From positions 63,392 to 127,391 of the forward strand of contig NZ_LMJF01000014.1 of assembly GCF_001429785.1 (NCBI RefSeq): a stretch of DNA of 64,000 bases. The letters run 5' to 3'. The stretch is from Lysobacter sp. Root916. GTDB lineage: Bacteria > Pseudomonadota > Gammaproteobacteria > Xanthomonadales > Xanthomonadaceae. The position numbers were made by a program, and so were the translations under genes. The stretch's first letter is position 1. Every line of letters starts with the position of its first letter. Shown in pieces: positions 42,301 to 52,808 of this stretch. The notes under the pieces are model-generated. The model was not told the DNA's origin and did not search any database. It saw nothing but the letters and a program-made list of their open reading frames with translations.

Positions 42301-42537
42301 ATGTCCCGCGTATGCCAAGTTACGGGCAAGCGAACGACGACCGGCAACAACGTCTCGCACGCCATGAACAAAACCCGCCGCCGCTTCCTCCCCAACCTGC
42401 ACGAGCGCCGCTTCTGGGTCGCCAGTGAGAACCGTTGGGTCAAGCTGCGTGTTTCCGCCAACGCCATGCGTACCATCGACAAGAACGGCATCGACGCCGT
42501 TCTGGCCGATCTCCGCGCCCGCGGCGAAAAGATCTGA
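42301..42537 (+). CDS. rpmB: Ribosomal protein bL28
   Basis: 78 residues, basic. [28 protein letters not shown] is the bL28 N-terminus; NLHERRFWV and [17 protein letters not shown] complete the family pattern. GAGGTG lies upstream of the ATG at 42301. It forms the usual rpmB-rpmG pair with an 11-bp gap and is served by a good sigma70-like promoter about 185 bp upstream. Confidence 0.97.
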   Translation: MSRVCQVTGKRTTTGNNVSHAMNKTRRRFLPNLHERRFWVASENRWVKLRVSANAMRTIDKNGIDAVLADLRARGEKI

Positions 42538-42548
42538 GGACCTGAATC

Positions 42549-42713
42549 ATGGCTTCCAAGCGCGACAAGATCCGTCTGATCTCTTCGGCCAACACCGGTC
42601 ACTTCTACACGACCGACAAGAACAAGAAGAACACCCCGAACAAGATGGAGGTCAAGAAGTACGACCCCGTCGTTCGCAAGCACGTGATTTATAAGGAAGG
42701 CAAGATCAAGTGA
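42549..42713 (+). CDS. rpmG: Ribosomal protein bL33
   Basis: 54 residues: it starts [19 protein letters not shown] and ends [19 protein letters not shown], the standard bL33 sequence. It lacks the four zinc cysteines, so it is the zinc-independent (C-minus) form. It follows rpmB by 11 bp, and two hairpins and an intrinsic terminator follow it. Confidence 0.96.
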   Translation: MASKRDKIRLISSANTGHFYTTDKNKKNTPNKMEVKKYDPVVRKHVIYKEGKIK

Positions 42714-42760
42714 CCTTCCGGCCCGTTCGCGCAGCGCGCGAACGGCTTTGCCGGAAGGTC
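42712..42760. repeat. Nested hairpin directly after rpmG
   Basis: Outer 10-bp arms GACCTTCCGG (42712-42721) and CCGGAAGGTC (42751-42760) enclose inner arms CGTTCGCG/CGCGAACG (42724-42731/42737-42744). It overlaps the rpmG stop codon. A further stem ATCCCCGC/GCGGGGAT follows at 42761-42780. Probably an mRNA 3'-end structure or a repeat. Confidence 0.75.
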
Positions 42761-42792
42761 ATCCCCGCGCAGGCGGGGATCCAGGCCTCCGA

Positions 42793-42822
42793 GAAACCCG
42801 CCCGCAAGGCGGGTTTCTTTTT
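42793..42822 (+). terminator. Intrinsic terminator of rpmB-rpmG
   Basis: 10-bp stem GAAACCCGCC/GGCGGGTTTC (42793-42802/42808-42817) followed by five T. Confidence 0.88.
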
Positions 42823-42913
42823 GTCCGCGATTTGAGTTCCTCGCAGCATTTAGGCCAGCGAACCTCTCGCTGAAGTCGCTGGAGGTTCGGCTACGCCGAA
42901 GTAAAGCGGCGCC

Positions 42914-43014
42914 CGCTTTCGCGGGAATGACGACATAAAGCGGTACCACCGCCCCGCAACGAGCCTTCGACGAGCCGCCTCTTTTTAGCCCCTCTCCCGC
43001 TCGCGGGAGAGGGG
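42914..43014. repeat. Half copy of family C plus a family D hairpin before crbS
   Basis: 42914-42932 is identical over 19 nt to the right arm of the 13697-13739 repeat. At 42989-43014 a near-perfect stem CCCCTCTCCCGC/GCGGGAGAGGGG is followed by GTTGGGGTGAGGG, as in the 16.8-kb repeat. The 42823-43115 gap shows nothing else that I can name apart from the crbS start region. Confidence 0.75.
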
Positions 43015-43115
43015 TTGGGGTGAGGGCCGCGCCCACCTACGACTTTCGTAGCCCCCCAGCCTGCCCCGCCCCCACCGCCGTACACTCGACTGTCCGAACG
43101 CAGAGGGGCCCTGCG

Positions 43116-46100
43116 GTGATCCCAGGCTGGATATTGCTGCTGGTGTCGGCCGGCTACGTCGGCCTGCTGTTCGCGGTCGCCTACTACGGCGACCAGCGCA
43201 CCGCGCGTACCCCGAAGCTGCGTTGGCTGCGTCCGGCCGTGTACTCGCTGGCGCTGGCGGTGTACTGCTCGTCCTGGACCTTCTACGGCGCGGTCGGCAC
43301 CGCCGCGCGCACCGGCCTGGGCTTCCTGCCGATCTATCTGGGCCCGCTGCTGATGCTGGCCTTCGGCTGGCGCATCCTCGAACGCCTGGTGCTGATCTCC
43401 GGCGAGCACCGTATCGTCTCGATCGCCGACTTCCTGTCCTCGCGCTACGGCCGCGCGCCCGGCCTGGCCGCGCTGGTGGCGGCGGTCGCGCTGACCGCCG
43501 CGGTGCCCTACGTCGCCCTGCAGTTCAAGGCCGTGGCGATGAGCGTGGAAGTGCTGGCCGGCGTGCCCTCCGACGCCAGCCTGCTCGCCGACCCGGCCTT
43601 CTATGTCGCGCTGATGCTGGCGGTGTTCGCGATCCTGTTCGGCACCCGCCAGATCGACGCCACCGAACACCACCACGGCATGGTGTTGGCGGTGGCGCTG
43701 GAATCGCTGGTCAAGCTGGTCGCCTTCGTCGCCATCGGCGTGTTCGCGCTCGCCCACCTGCCCGGCGACGGCAACCTGGCCGCGCGCGTGGGCCAGGCCG
43801 CGCGCGTGGTCACCGCGCCCGGCCTGCCGCCGGGCTTCGTCGCCCAGACCTTGCTGGCCTTCGCCGCGATCCTGTGCCTGCCGCGCCAGTTCCACGTCGC
43901 CGTGGTGGAGTGCCAGGACCCGAACGACCTGCGCCCCGCGCGCTGGCTGTTCGGCGGCTATCTCGCCCTGATCAGTCTGCTGGTGGTGCCGATCACCTTG
44001 ACCGGTCAGGCCGTGCTGGGCGGCACTTCGGTATCGCCGGACACCTACGTGCTGGCCCTGCCGCTGGCGCTGAAGCAGGAAACCCTGGCGCTGATGGTCT
44101 ACATCGGCGGTTTCTCGGCCGCGACCGGCATGGTGATCGTGGCCAGCGTCGCCTTGGCCACCATGGTCAGCAACGACCTGGTCGTGCCGCTGCTGCTGCG
44201 CAGCGGCGCCCTGCGCGAAACCCAGGGCATCGACCGCCAAGTGCTGTGGGTGCGGCGCGCGACCATCCTGGTGCTGGCGATGATGGCCTACGCCTACCAT
44301 CGCGCCTCGATCGGCGCCGACAGCCTGGCCCAGCACGGCCTGCTCGCGTTCGCGGCGGTCGCGCAGTTCGCGCCCGCGCTGATCGGCGGCCTGTACTGGC
44401 GCGGCGCCAGTCGCGCCGGCGCGTTCGCGGGCCTGCTCGCGGGCGCGCTGCTGTGGCTCTACACCCTGCTGCTGCCTGCGCTCGCGCGCGTGGGCTGGCT
44501 CGACACCGCCTGGATCGAACACGGCCCGCTGGGCGTGTCCTGGCTGCGTCCGGAGCAGTTGTTCGGGCTCACCGGCTGGGACGCGCTCACCCACGGCACC
44601 TTCTGGTCGCTGCTGTTCAACATCGGCTTCTTCCTGTTCGTTTCGGTGCGCCAGCGTCCGCGCCTGCAGGACCAACTGCTGGCCGCGACCTATCTGGATC
44701 CTTACGTGCAGCGCCCCGCGCTGGGCCCGGGCGGCTGGGCCGGCAGCGTGCGCAGCGGCGAACTGCTGACCCTGGCCGAACGCATCGTCGGCGAGCGCCA
44801 CGCGCGGCGCGCGTTCGAGGAATACGCGCAGGCGCAGGGCCGCACCTGGCTGCCCGACCAACCCGCCGACCGCGCGCTGGCGCAATTCACCGAACGCCTG
44901 CTGGCCTCGGCGATCGGCGCCGCCTCCGCGCGCCTCACTCTGACCAGCGCCTTGCGCGGTTCGGGCATGGAGTTGGGCGAGGTCGTGGCCTTGCTCGACG
45001 AGGCCAATCAGGAACTGCGCTTCAACCGCCAGGTGCTGTCGACCACGCTGGAGAACATCAGCCAGGGCGTGAGCGTGGTCGACCGCGACATGCGCCTGGT
45101 GGCCTGGAACCGCCGCTATCAGGAATTGTTCGACTACCCCGACGGCATGCTCTACGTCGGCCGCCCGGTCAGCGACCTGATCCGCTGGAACGCCGAGCGC
45201 GGCGAGATGGGCGCCGGCGACATCGACGCGCAAGTGCGGCGCCGTCTCGCCCACCTGCGCGCGGGCGCCTCGCACGTGTTCGAGCGCGTGCGCGCCAACG
45301 GCCAGGTGATCGAGATGGTCGGCCGCCCGCTGCTGGGCGGCGGCTACGTCACCAGCTACAGCGACGTCACCGACTACAAGCGCGCCGAGCAGGCCCTGCG
45401 CGAAGCCAACGAGAACCTGGAGCAGCGCGTCGAACAACGCACCCAGGAAGCCGAGGCCGCGCAGCAATCCAAGACCCGCTTCCTGGCCGCGGTCAGCCAC
45501 GACGTGCTGCAGCCCTTGAACGCCGCGCGCCTGTTCACCACCGCGCTGCGCGAAACCACCGACGCCGACGAGCAGAGCCGCCTGGCCGAACGCGTCGATG
45601 CCTCGCTGCGCGCGGCCGAGGATCTGCTAGACGGCCTGCTCGACATCTCGCGCCTGGACGCCGGCGCGTTGCGCCCGGAGCCCACCGACTTCGACGCCGG
45701 CGAACTGTTGCGCGAACTGGCCGCGCAATACGCGCCCAGCGCGGCCGGCCGCGGCCTGCAGCTGCGCGTGCGCGTACCGCTGGAGGAAATGCCGGTGCGC
45801 AGCGACCGCCGCCTGCTGCGGCGCGCGCTGCAGAACTTCATCGCCAACGCCTTCCGTTACACCCGCGAGGGCGGCGTGCTGATGGCCGCGCGCGCGCGCC
45901 AGGGCCAAGTCGAACTGCAGGTCTGGGATACCGGCCCCGGCATACCCGAGCATCACCTCGAGCAGATCTTCGACGAGTTCCGGCGCTTCGATCAGCCCGG
46001 CGTCGGCGGCGAGCGCGGCCTGGGCCTGGGCCTGTCGATCTGCCAACGCATCGCGCGCACCCTCGACCATCCGCTGCGCGTGCGCTCGCGCGTGGGACGC

Positions 46101-46556
46101 GGCAGCGTGTTCTCGATCGCCGTGCCTTGCGGGCGCACCGCGCGCGCGCGCATCGCCGCCGCGCCGGCCATCGCCGACTCGCTGTCCGGCCTGCGCGTGC
46201 TGTGCGTCGACAACGACCTGGAGATCCTGGACGGCATGCGCACCTTGCTCAGCCGCTGGCAGGCCACCGCGCTGATCGCGGCCACGGTCGACGAGGCCTT
46301 GGCCCTGATGGATCAGAAACCCGATGTCGCGTTGGTCGACTTCCACCTGCACGACCGGCTCGACGGCCTGGGCGTGGTCGATGCCTTGCGCGCGCGCGCC
46401 GGACGTACCCTGCCGGCGGCGCTGCTCACCGGCGACGGCAGCGATGCGCTCAAGCTGGCCGCGCGCGAACGCGGTTGCCACGTGCTCACCAAGCCGATCA
46501 AGCCAGCTTCGCTGCGCGCGTTCCTGGCCGCGCAGCGGCAGACCGTATCGACTTGA
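43116..46556 (+). CDS. crbS: CrbS-like SLC5-transporter/hybrid histidine kinase
   Basis: 1146 residues from a GTG. The N-terminal roughly 550 residues form an SLC5/PutP-like sodium-solute symporter with about 13 membrane segments. A PAS domain follows (about 660-770, WNRRYQELFDYPDGML), then HisKA with H795 in AAVSHDVLQPLNAARL, an HATPase (NFIANAFRY, DTGPGIPEHH, GLGLGLSI) and a C-terminal receiver with D1075 in VALVDFHLHD. This is the CrbS/MxtR design, which with CrbR/ErdR activates acs for acetate use. The cognate regulator and acs lie 3-4 kb downstream. The start is set by a hydrophobic N-terminus IPGWILLLVSAGY after GAGG; longer frames add repeat-derived sequence. Confidence 0.87.
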   Translation: MIPGWILLLVSAGYVGLLFAVAYYGDQRTARTPKLRWLRPAVYSLALAVYCSSWTFYGAVGTAARTGLGFLPIYLGPLLMLAFGWRILERLVLISGEHRIVSIADFLSSRYGRAPGLAALVAAVALTAAVPYVALQFKAVAMSVEVLAGVPSDASLLADPAFYVALMLAVFAILFGTRQIDATEHHHGMVLAVALESLVKLVAFVAIGVFALAHLPGDGNLAARVGQAARVVTAPGLPPGFVAQTLLAFAAILCLPRQFHVAVVECQDPNDLRPARWLFGGYLALISLLVVPITLTGQAVLGGTSVSPDTYVLALPLALKQETLALMVYIGGFSAATGMVIVASVALATMVSNDLVVPLLLRSGALRETQGIDRQVLWVRRATILVLAMMAYAYHRASIGADSLAQHGLLAFAAVAQFAPALIGGLYWRGASRAGAFAGLLAGALLWLYTLLLPALARVGWLDTAWIEHGPLGVSWLRPEQLFGLTGWDALTHGTFWSLLFNIGFFLFVSVRQRPRLQDQLLAATYLDPYVQRPALGPGGWAGSVRSGELLTLAERIVGERHARRAFEEYAQAQGRTWLPDQPADRALAQFTERLLASAIGAASARLTLTSALRGSGMELGEVVALLDEANQELRFNRQVLSTTLENISQGVSVVDRDMRLVAWNRRYQELFDYPDGMLYVGRPVSDLIRWNAERGEMGAGDIDAQVRRRLAHLRAGASHVFERVRANGQVIEMVGRPLLGGGYVTSYSDVTDYKRAEQALREANENLEQRVEQRTQEAEAAQQSKTRFLAAVSHDVLQPLNAARLFTTALRETTDADEQSRLAERVDASLRAAEDLLDGLLDISRLDAGALRPEPTDFDAGELLRELAAQYAPSAAGRGLQLRVRVPLEEMPVRSDRRLLRRALQNFIANAFRYTREGGVLMAARARQGQVELQVWDTGPGIPEHHLEQIFDEFRRFDQPGVGGERGLGLGLSICQRIARTLDHPLRVRSRVGRGSVFSIAVPCGRTARARIAAAPAIADSLSGLRVLCVDNDLEILDGMRTLLSRWQATALIAATVDEALALMDQKPDVALVDFHLHDRLDGLGVVDALRARAGRTLPAALLTGDGSDALKLAARERGCHVLTKPIKPASLRAFLAAQRQTVST

Positions 46557-46586
46557 GGGCGCGCCGCAGCGAATCGAATCCGCGCA

Positions 46587-47075
46587 TCAGGGTGGCTGCG
46601 TCTGCGTGCAGACCGTGGCTTCGCAGTAACGCCGCAATGCCGGCAACGCGATTTCCCAGTAGTAGTTGATGTGCCCGTACACGGCGTAGTTGCCCAGGTT
46701 GCTCAAGGTCAGGTCCACGCGCGTGGCGCCGCCCGAGGGAGCCAGCGCGAAGCGCAGCACGACATGGCGCTCAAGCAGATCGGGAAACACCCGCCGCGAC
46801 AGCGAACTCCAGTGAGTGTATTGCAGCAGGCGCGGCGGCTCGAAGGCCTGGACCACACCTCGATTTTCGAAACGCAGGCGGCCGTGTAGCAGGCCGCGGA
46901 AGACCACCGGACCGCCTGGTGTCCAGTCAGTCTGCACCGCGAACTCCTCGTCCGACATCCAGGCTTCGAGCGCATGCGCTTCGGTCAGGGCAGCCCAGAC
47001 CACGGCCTGCGGCGCCTGGATCAGGATGGATTTCTCGACCAGCTGAGGGTAGTCGCGTTCCGATGCGACGCTCAT
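46587..47075 (-). CDS. SRPBCC/AHSA1-type hydrophobic-ligand-binding protein
   Basis: 162 residues. VEKSILIQAPQAVVWAALTEAHALEAWMSDEEF is the classic START/AHSA1 (SRPBCC) opening, with PGGPVVFRGLL and VVLRFALAPSGGATRVDLTLSNLG as the later strands and WEIALPALRRYCE as the closing helix. The ligand or partner is unknown. The start is probably 47075 (MSVASERD); ATGs up to 47129 are also in frame. It belongs to a lower-GC group of genes inserted between crbS and crbR. Confidence 0.82.
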   Translation of the reverse strand: MSVASERDYPQLVEKSILIQAPQAVVWAALTEAHALEAWMSDEEFAVQTDWTPGGPVVFRGLLHGRLRFENRGVVQAFEPPRLLQYTHWSSLSRRVFPDLLERHVVLRFALAPSGGATRVDLTLSNLGNYAVYGHINYYWEIALPALRRYCEATVCTQTQPP

Positions 47076-47103
47076 GTGCGTGCCTGGATCGCGAACGAGT
47101 GCA

Positions 47104-47628
47104 TCAACCATCACTCCAAGTGACCGCAAGCTCTGTAGGCGTGATCGAAAGGGTCAAGCCCAGCGGGAACTGCGAGCCCTCATCGCGCGTGAGGTCCAGC
47201 TCGACCAGGTCGCGGTTGTCGGCTCGGACGCTGAACGCATGGCTCGCGAACGCGGCCACCATGCGCTCGGCGTCGGCAGGCGACCAATACGTCGATACCG
47301 CCGCGAACAATCGGCGCAAGGCGATCCGGTTGTCGGGACGTCGATCGGAGGGATAGCGGAGCGTGACGTTCGCCGCCAGATCGACGCAACCCGCGTATTC
47401 CACGCTCAGCACGCCGCCATCGGCCATGCGCCAAGACACTTCGTGTCTGTCAGCGCTCACTCGACCGCCGGGATGGCGCGCCGCCCTCTCGGCCAACCGC
47501 TTGACCTGGTAGCCCTGGTCGAAACTGCAATCGTCGTCGCCCGCGTGCAGCAACGGGCTCGCGCAGAGGGCGAGCAGCGCGCACAGCATCGATAGCTTGC
47601 GGGATCTCACACAGACTCCGTTACGCAT
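47104..47628 (-). CDS. Secreted protein of unknown function
   Basis: Up to 174 residues. A signal peptide (LSMLCALLALCASPLLHA) precedes a mature part of about 145 residues with two cysteines (DDCSFDQ and YAGCVDLA). No family is recognised. The start is uncertain: the ATG at 47589 gives MLCALLALC directly, with the ATG at 47628 upstream. Composition is less GC-biased than the window. The gap to 47795 is AT-richer and probably carries divergent promoters. Confidence 0.55.
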   Translation of the reverse strand: MRNGVCVRSRKLSMLCALLALCASPLLHAGDDDCSFDQGYQVKRLAERAARHPGGRVSADRHEVSWRMADGGVLSVEYAGCVDLAANVTLRYPSDRRPDNRIALRRLFAAVSTYWSPADAERMVAAFASHAFSVRADNRDLVELDLTRDEGSQFPLGLTLSITPTELAVTWSDG

Positions 47629-47795
47629 GGCGACTGCCCGGCCGAACTTCGGTATTTCAATCGTACAAGAGCCGCATCGCGCTTGCGCCGCCTGGGCTTT
47701 CGTTTGCTGGAAACGCGCCCGCGTTTCTCGCTCCCCATACGATTCATTTTACGACCCTCGGTGAACGGCTGTCGATAAGAAACGCGCGCAAATTC

Positions 47796-49244
47796 ATGCG
47801 ATTGATAAAGTTTCCGCACGCGAATCGCGCGTCCGGATTTCCAGAGCGATGCCCCTTGAACAGGCCCGAATCCAGCGCCTACCGACAGCGCACTTCCACG
47901 CACCCCCTACCTCTGGGCTATTGGAGCGGCACCGTCACCGTGTCGGGCATGCCGCTTGCGGTGCGCCTGCTGATCGAATCGTCGGGCGACGGTATCGCCA
48001 TCACCGCGGATTTTCCGCAACAAGGACGCGGCGGTTTCGTCTTTACCGAAGCCCAGTACCTGCAGGGCCTGCTCAGTTTCAATAGCCGCTCTCTAGGCCG
48101 GTACCGAGGTCAACTGAGCGTGGATGGCAGCCGTATCGACGGCGAGTTTCTGTTTCAGGACCAGCGCCGACCGATGCGCTTGGAGGCGGGCGACGTGGCG
48201 CCGACGCCGCCGCTGCGGCCGCAAACGCCGCAACCGCCTTTCGACTACGCCATCGAAGCGATCCGCGTCGCCAACCGCCGCGCCGGCATACAGCTGGCCG
48301 GAACCTTGACGATGCCGCGCGCGGGCACCCGGCGGGCGACGGCGCTGCTGATCAACGGATCCGGCGCGTTGGACCGCGACGAAACCGTGTTCGGCCACAA
48401 ACCTTTCTGGGTGCTGGCCGACCATCTGAGCCGGTGCGGCTACGCCGTGCTGCGGCTGGACGACCGCGGCGTCGGCGAATCCGGCGGCGAGCGGTCGGCG
48501 ATCACGCTGGCCGACGAGGCGCAGGACATGGCCGCTGCATTCGACTTCCTGCTGGCAAGACAGGAGCTGCGATCCGCGCCGGTCGGCCTGATCGGTCACA
48601 GCATGGGCGGCGCGATCGGCCAATGGCTCGCGGCGGAGCGCGAGGAGACGGCATTCCTGATTTCGATGGCCGGCCCAGGACTGCCGATGGGCGAGGTACT
48701 GGCGCTACGTGAGGGCGAGGCCCTGCGACGCAGCGGCGCGACGACCGACGTCGTCGAGCGTCATATCGCGTTCGCTCGCGCGCTGTTCCGCGAACTCGCC
48801 GATATGCCGGCGGATGCGGCGATCGACGCCGAGCGCATCGTCGCCATCGCCCATGCGCACGGCGCCGACGCGACCGCGCAGGCGAACGCCGGCGACTGGC
48901 TGGCGCGCTACAACCAAGTCTGGTTCCGCTCGGCGCTGCGCTTCGACCCGGCGCGAACGCTGGCGCGCATTTCGGCGCCGGTGCTGGCGCTCAATGGGGA
49001 ACGCGACGTGCAGGTCCCCGCAAGGACCAATCTGGAGGCGATCGGTCGGACGCTCGGCGCCACGCAACATCGCGACTGCACCCTGCGGGAACTGCCGGGA
49101 CTGAATCATCTGTTCCAGTCCTGCATCAGCGGCGAGGCCTACGAGTATCCGATCATCGAGGAGACCTTTTCGCCGCTGGCACTGGCGACGATAAGCGATT
49201 GGCTGGACCGGCGGTTCGCGCCGATCGACGACGCCGAGGCTTGA
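47796..49244 (+). CDS. Alpha/beta-hydrolase with an N-terminal beta domain
   Basis: Up to 482 residues. The N-terminal part (about 40-125) is beta-rich, beginning YWSGTVTVSGMPLAVRLLIE. The hydrolase domain follows: LLINGSGALDRDETVFGH, the acid-region strand LRLDDRGVGESGG, the nucleophile elbow IGHSMGGAIGQ and the late histidine GLNHLFQ. This fits the family of periplasmic-like serine esterases next to DUF3887-type domains. The substrate is unknown. No signal peptide is evident from this start, and the first 40 residues may not be translated. It is the third accessory gene between crbS and crbR. Confidence 0.75.
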   Translation: MRLIKFPHANRASGFPERCPLNRPESSAYRQRTSTHPLPLGYWSGTVTVSGMPLAVRLLIESSGDGIAITADFPQQGRGGFVFTEAQYLQGLLSFNSRSLGRYRGQLSVDGSRIDGEFLFQDQRRPMRLEAGDVAPTPPLRPQTPQPPFDYAIEAIRVANRRAGIQLAGTLTMPRAGTRRATALLINGSGALDRDETVFGHKPFWVLADHLSRCGYAVLRLDDRGVGESGGERSAITLADEAQDMAAAFDFLLARQELRSAPVGLIGHSMGGAIGQWLAAEREETAFLISMAGPGLPMGEVLALREGEALRRSGATTDVVERHIAFARALFRELADMPADAAIDAERIVAIAHAHGADATAQANAGDWLARYNQVWFRSALRFDPARTLARISAPVLALNGERDVQVPARTNLEAIGRTLGATQHRDCTLRELPGLNHLFQSCISGEAYEYPIIEETFSPLALATISDWLDRRFAPIDDAEA

Positions 49245-49298
49245 TCGCGATCGAGTCCGGCGGAGGCGTCCCGCGCCTGCGCCGCGATGGACACTTCG

Positions 49299-49967
49299 CT
49301 ACTCGCCCTCTTCGGCCGGCAGCACGATCGCGCCCGGGTCCAAGGCCAGACGTCCGGCGATCAGCACCGCCTGAGTCCGGTTGTTGGCGCCCAACTTGCG
49401 CAGGATCGCGGTCACGTGCGCCTTCACGGTCGCTTCGGACACGCCCAGCTCGTAGCCGATCTGTTTGTTGAGCAAGCCCGCGCCCAGCATTTGCAGCACG
49501 CGGAATTGTTGCGGGGTCAGATCGCGCAGGCGCTGCGCGGCGTCGTGTTCGTCATCGGCGGCGGCCGGCGCCGACAAGGCCGCGGCCGGCGCCCAGCGAT
49601 CGCCGGCGAGCACGCTGGCGATCGCCTCGCCCAGGGTGGCCGCGTCGGCCGACTTGGGGATGAAGCCGACCGCGCCATGATCCAGCGCGCGTCGCATCAC
49701 CGCCGGCTCCTCGCGCGCCGACACCACCACGATCGGCAACTGCGGGTGCAATGCGCGCAGATGCACGAGAGCGCTGAATCCCTGCGCACCGGGCATGTTG
49801 AGATCCAGCAGCAGCAGGTCGGCGTCGGACTCCGCTTCGACCAGCGCATACAGTGCATCCACGCTGTCGGCCTCGCGCAGCGACGCATCGGGCAGCACCC
49901 GCGCCACCGCGCCGCGCAGGGCTTCGCGGAACAGCGGATGGTCGTCGGCGATCAGCAGGGTAGCCAT
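49299..49967 (-). CDS. crbR: CrbR-like LuxR/NarL-type response regulator
   Basis: 222 residues. The receiver domain shows DDHPLFREAL and the phospho-acceptor LLLLDLNMPG (D55), with VVVSAREE and FIPKSA. The C-terminal LuxR helix-turn-helix is LTPQQFRVLQMLGAGLLNKQIGYELGVSEATVKAHVTAILRKLGA. This is the ErdR/CrbR type that pairs with a CrbS kinase and switches on acetyl-CoA synthetase. It sits between crbS and acs, with the DUF559 gene divergent. The ATG at 49967 is where the receiver fold begins; an upstream ATG adds 15 residues. Confidence 0.85.
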   Translation of the reverse strand: MATLLIADDHPLFREALRGAVARVLPDASLREADSVDALYALVEAESDADLLLLDLNMPGAQGFSALVHLRALHPQLPIVVVSAREEPAVMRRALDHGAVGFIPKSADAATLGEAIASVLAGDRWAPAAALSAPAAADDEHDAAQRLRDLTPQQFRVLQMLGAGLLNKQIGYELGVSEATVKAHVTAILRKLGANNRTQAVLIAGRLALDPGAIVLPAEEGE

Positions 49968-50056
49968 GGCTGCGCTCCTGGGTAGGGGTTTTCCTGCGCT
50001 ACGACGCGGCATCGGCCGTCTGTCGCGATAGGTGCCGCGAACGGTTCAATACCTGC

Positions 50057-50419
50057 ATGTTGCCGTATCGAAAAGACCTGAAACGACCCGCTCATCGTTT
50101 GCGCGGCGCGATGACCGCCGCGGAACAGCGCCTTTGGTTGCGTTTGCGGCGACGGCAGATCGAGGGTGTTCGGTTCTATCGGCAAAAGCCGCTCGCGATC
50201 TATGTGGTGGACTTCTACGCCGCCGCCGCGATGTTGGTGGTGGAGGTCGATGGAGGGCAGCATTTCGAGCCGGAGGCGTTGGCGGCCGACCGGATACGCG
50301 AGGAGGCGCTGGCGGCGATGGGCTTGCGGGTACTGCGATTCGATAACCGGCAGGTGCTGTTGGAGACCGAGGAGGTGATGGCTGCGATTTGGGCGGCGGT
50401 CAGGGAGCGAATGCGTTGA
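50057..50419 (+). CDS. DUF559 family putative endonuclease-like protein
   Basis: 120 residues. MTAAEQRLWLRLRRRQIEGVRFYRQKPLAIYVVDFY and VEVDGGQHF, followed by GLRVLRFDNRQVL, are the DUF559 pattern, related in fold to Vsr and restriction-type endonucleases (D-x-E-V-D core). Its function is not known; such genes are scattered in proteobacteria. It stands alone, divergent from crbR, and is followed by a large palindromic repeat. Confidence 0.85.
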   Translation: MLPYRKDLKRPAHRLRGAMTAAEQRLWLRLRRRQIEGVRFYRQKPLAIYVVDFYAAAAMLVVEVDGGQHFEPEALAADRIREEALAAMGLRVLRFDNRQVLLETEEVMAAIWAAVRERMR

Positions 50420-50436
50420 CCTCGAGTGGTGGGAAA

Positions 50437-50583
50437 GCAAATCCCCCCTGCCCCCCTTTTTCAAAGGGGGGAAAGGCAAAGGCGGATTCGGCAGCAATGC
50501 GATGTGCGCGGAACTGCGCGAGGCAACGAACAGCGACGCACCAGATCCCCCCCTTTGAAAAAGGGGGGTTCGGGGGGATTTGC
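50437..50583. repeat. Large nested palindrome, family E
   Basis: Outer arms GCAAATCCCCCC (50437-50448) and GGGGGGATTTGC (50572-50583); inner arms of 15 nt CCCCCCTTTTTCAAA (50451-50465) and its complement (50554-50568). Each inner arm can fold alone with its adjoining G-run. It lies between the convergent DUF559 and acs genes. A shorter similar motif is at about 32558. Confidence 0.85.
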
Positions 50584-50598
50584 TGTTGCCCCTCCCCG

Positions 50599-52551
<1,953 letters not shown>

Positions 52552-52671
52552 GGGGCGCTCCGGCGGTTGGACGTGGGACGGGTCAGTGTGGACGGGGTGT
52601 GGGCCGACTAAGGTTCGCGCGCAGGCGTGGGCGAACCTCCAGTGTGCCGCATCCGCCACGATAGCCGCCGT

Positions 52672-52727
52672 GACCGTGGTTTAGACCATGGTCGTATGTG
52701 CCATCTGAACACGGCTTTTTACGACCA
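52672..52727. promoter_or_regulatory. Candidate CrbR-type operator in the acs-dcaP gap
   Basis: GACCGTGGT-TTA-GACCATGGTC (52672-52693), and an inverted pair TGGTCGTA (52689-52696)/TACGACCA (52720-52727), lie between two divergent genes of the same presumed regulon. NarL-type regulators bind dyads of this kind. Confidence 0.4.
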
Positions 52728-52808
52728 ATGGCGAATGGCCCCTCCCCGGCCTGGCGCGCAGGCTGGCCGCAGTCGCGCGTCCTGCGCGGCATTCCTCGGG
52801 AGGGAATC

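Noticed and set aside
42891-45500. Minus-strand open frame of 869 codons opposite crbS
   Set aside because: Composition (His, Arg, Gln, Gly rich) and complete overlap with the well-supported kinase gene show it is a shadow of GC-rich coding.
47607-47903. Minus-strand 98-codon open frame with an Arg/Lys-rich stretch
   Set aside because: It overlaps the starts of two better supported genes, and its composition reflects the AT-richer promoter gap; no signal or family is visible.
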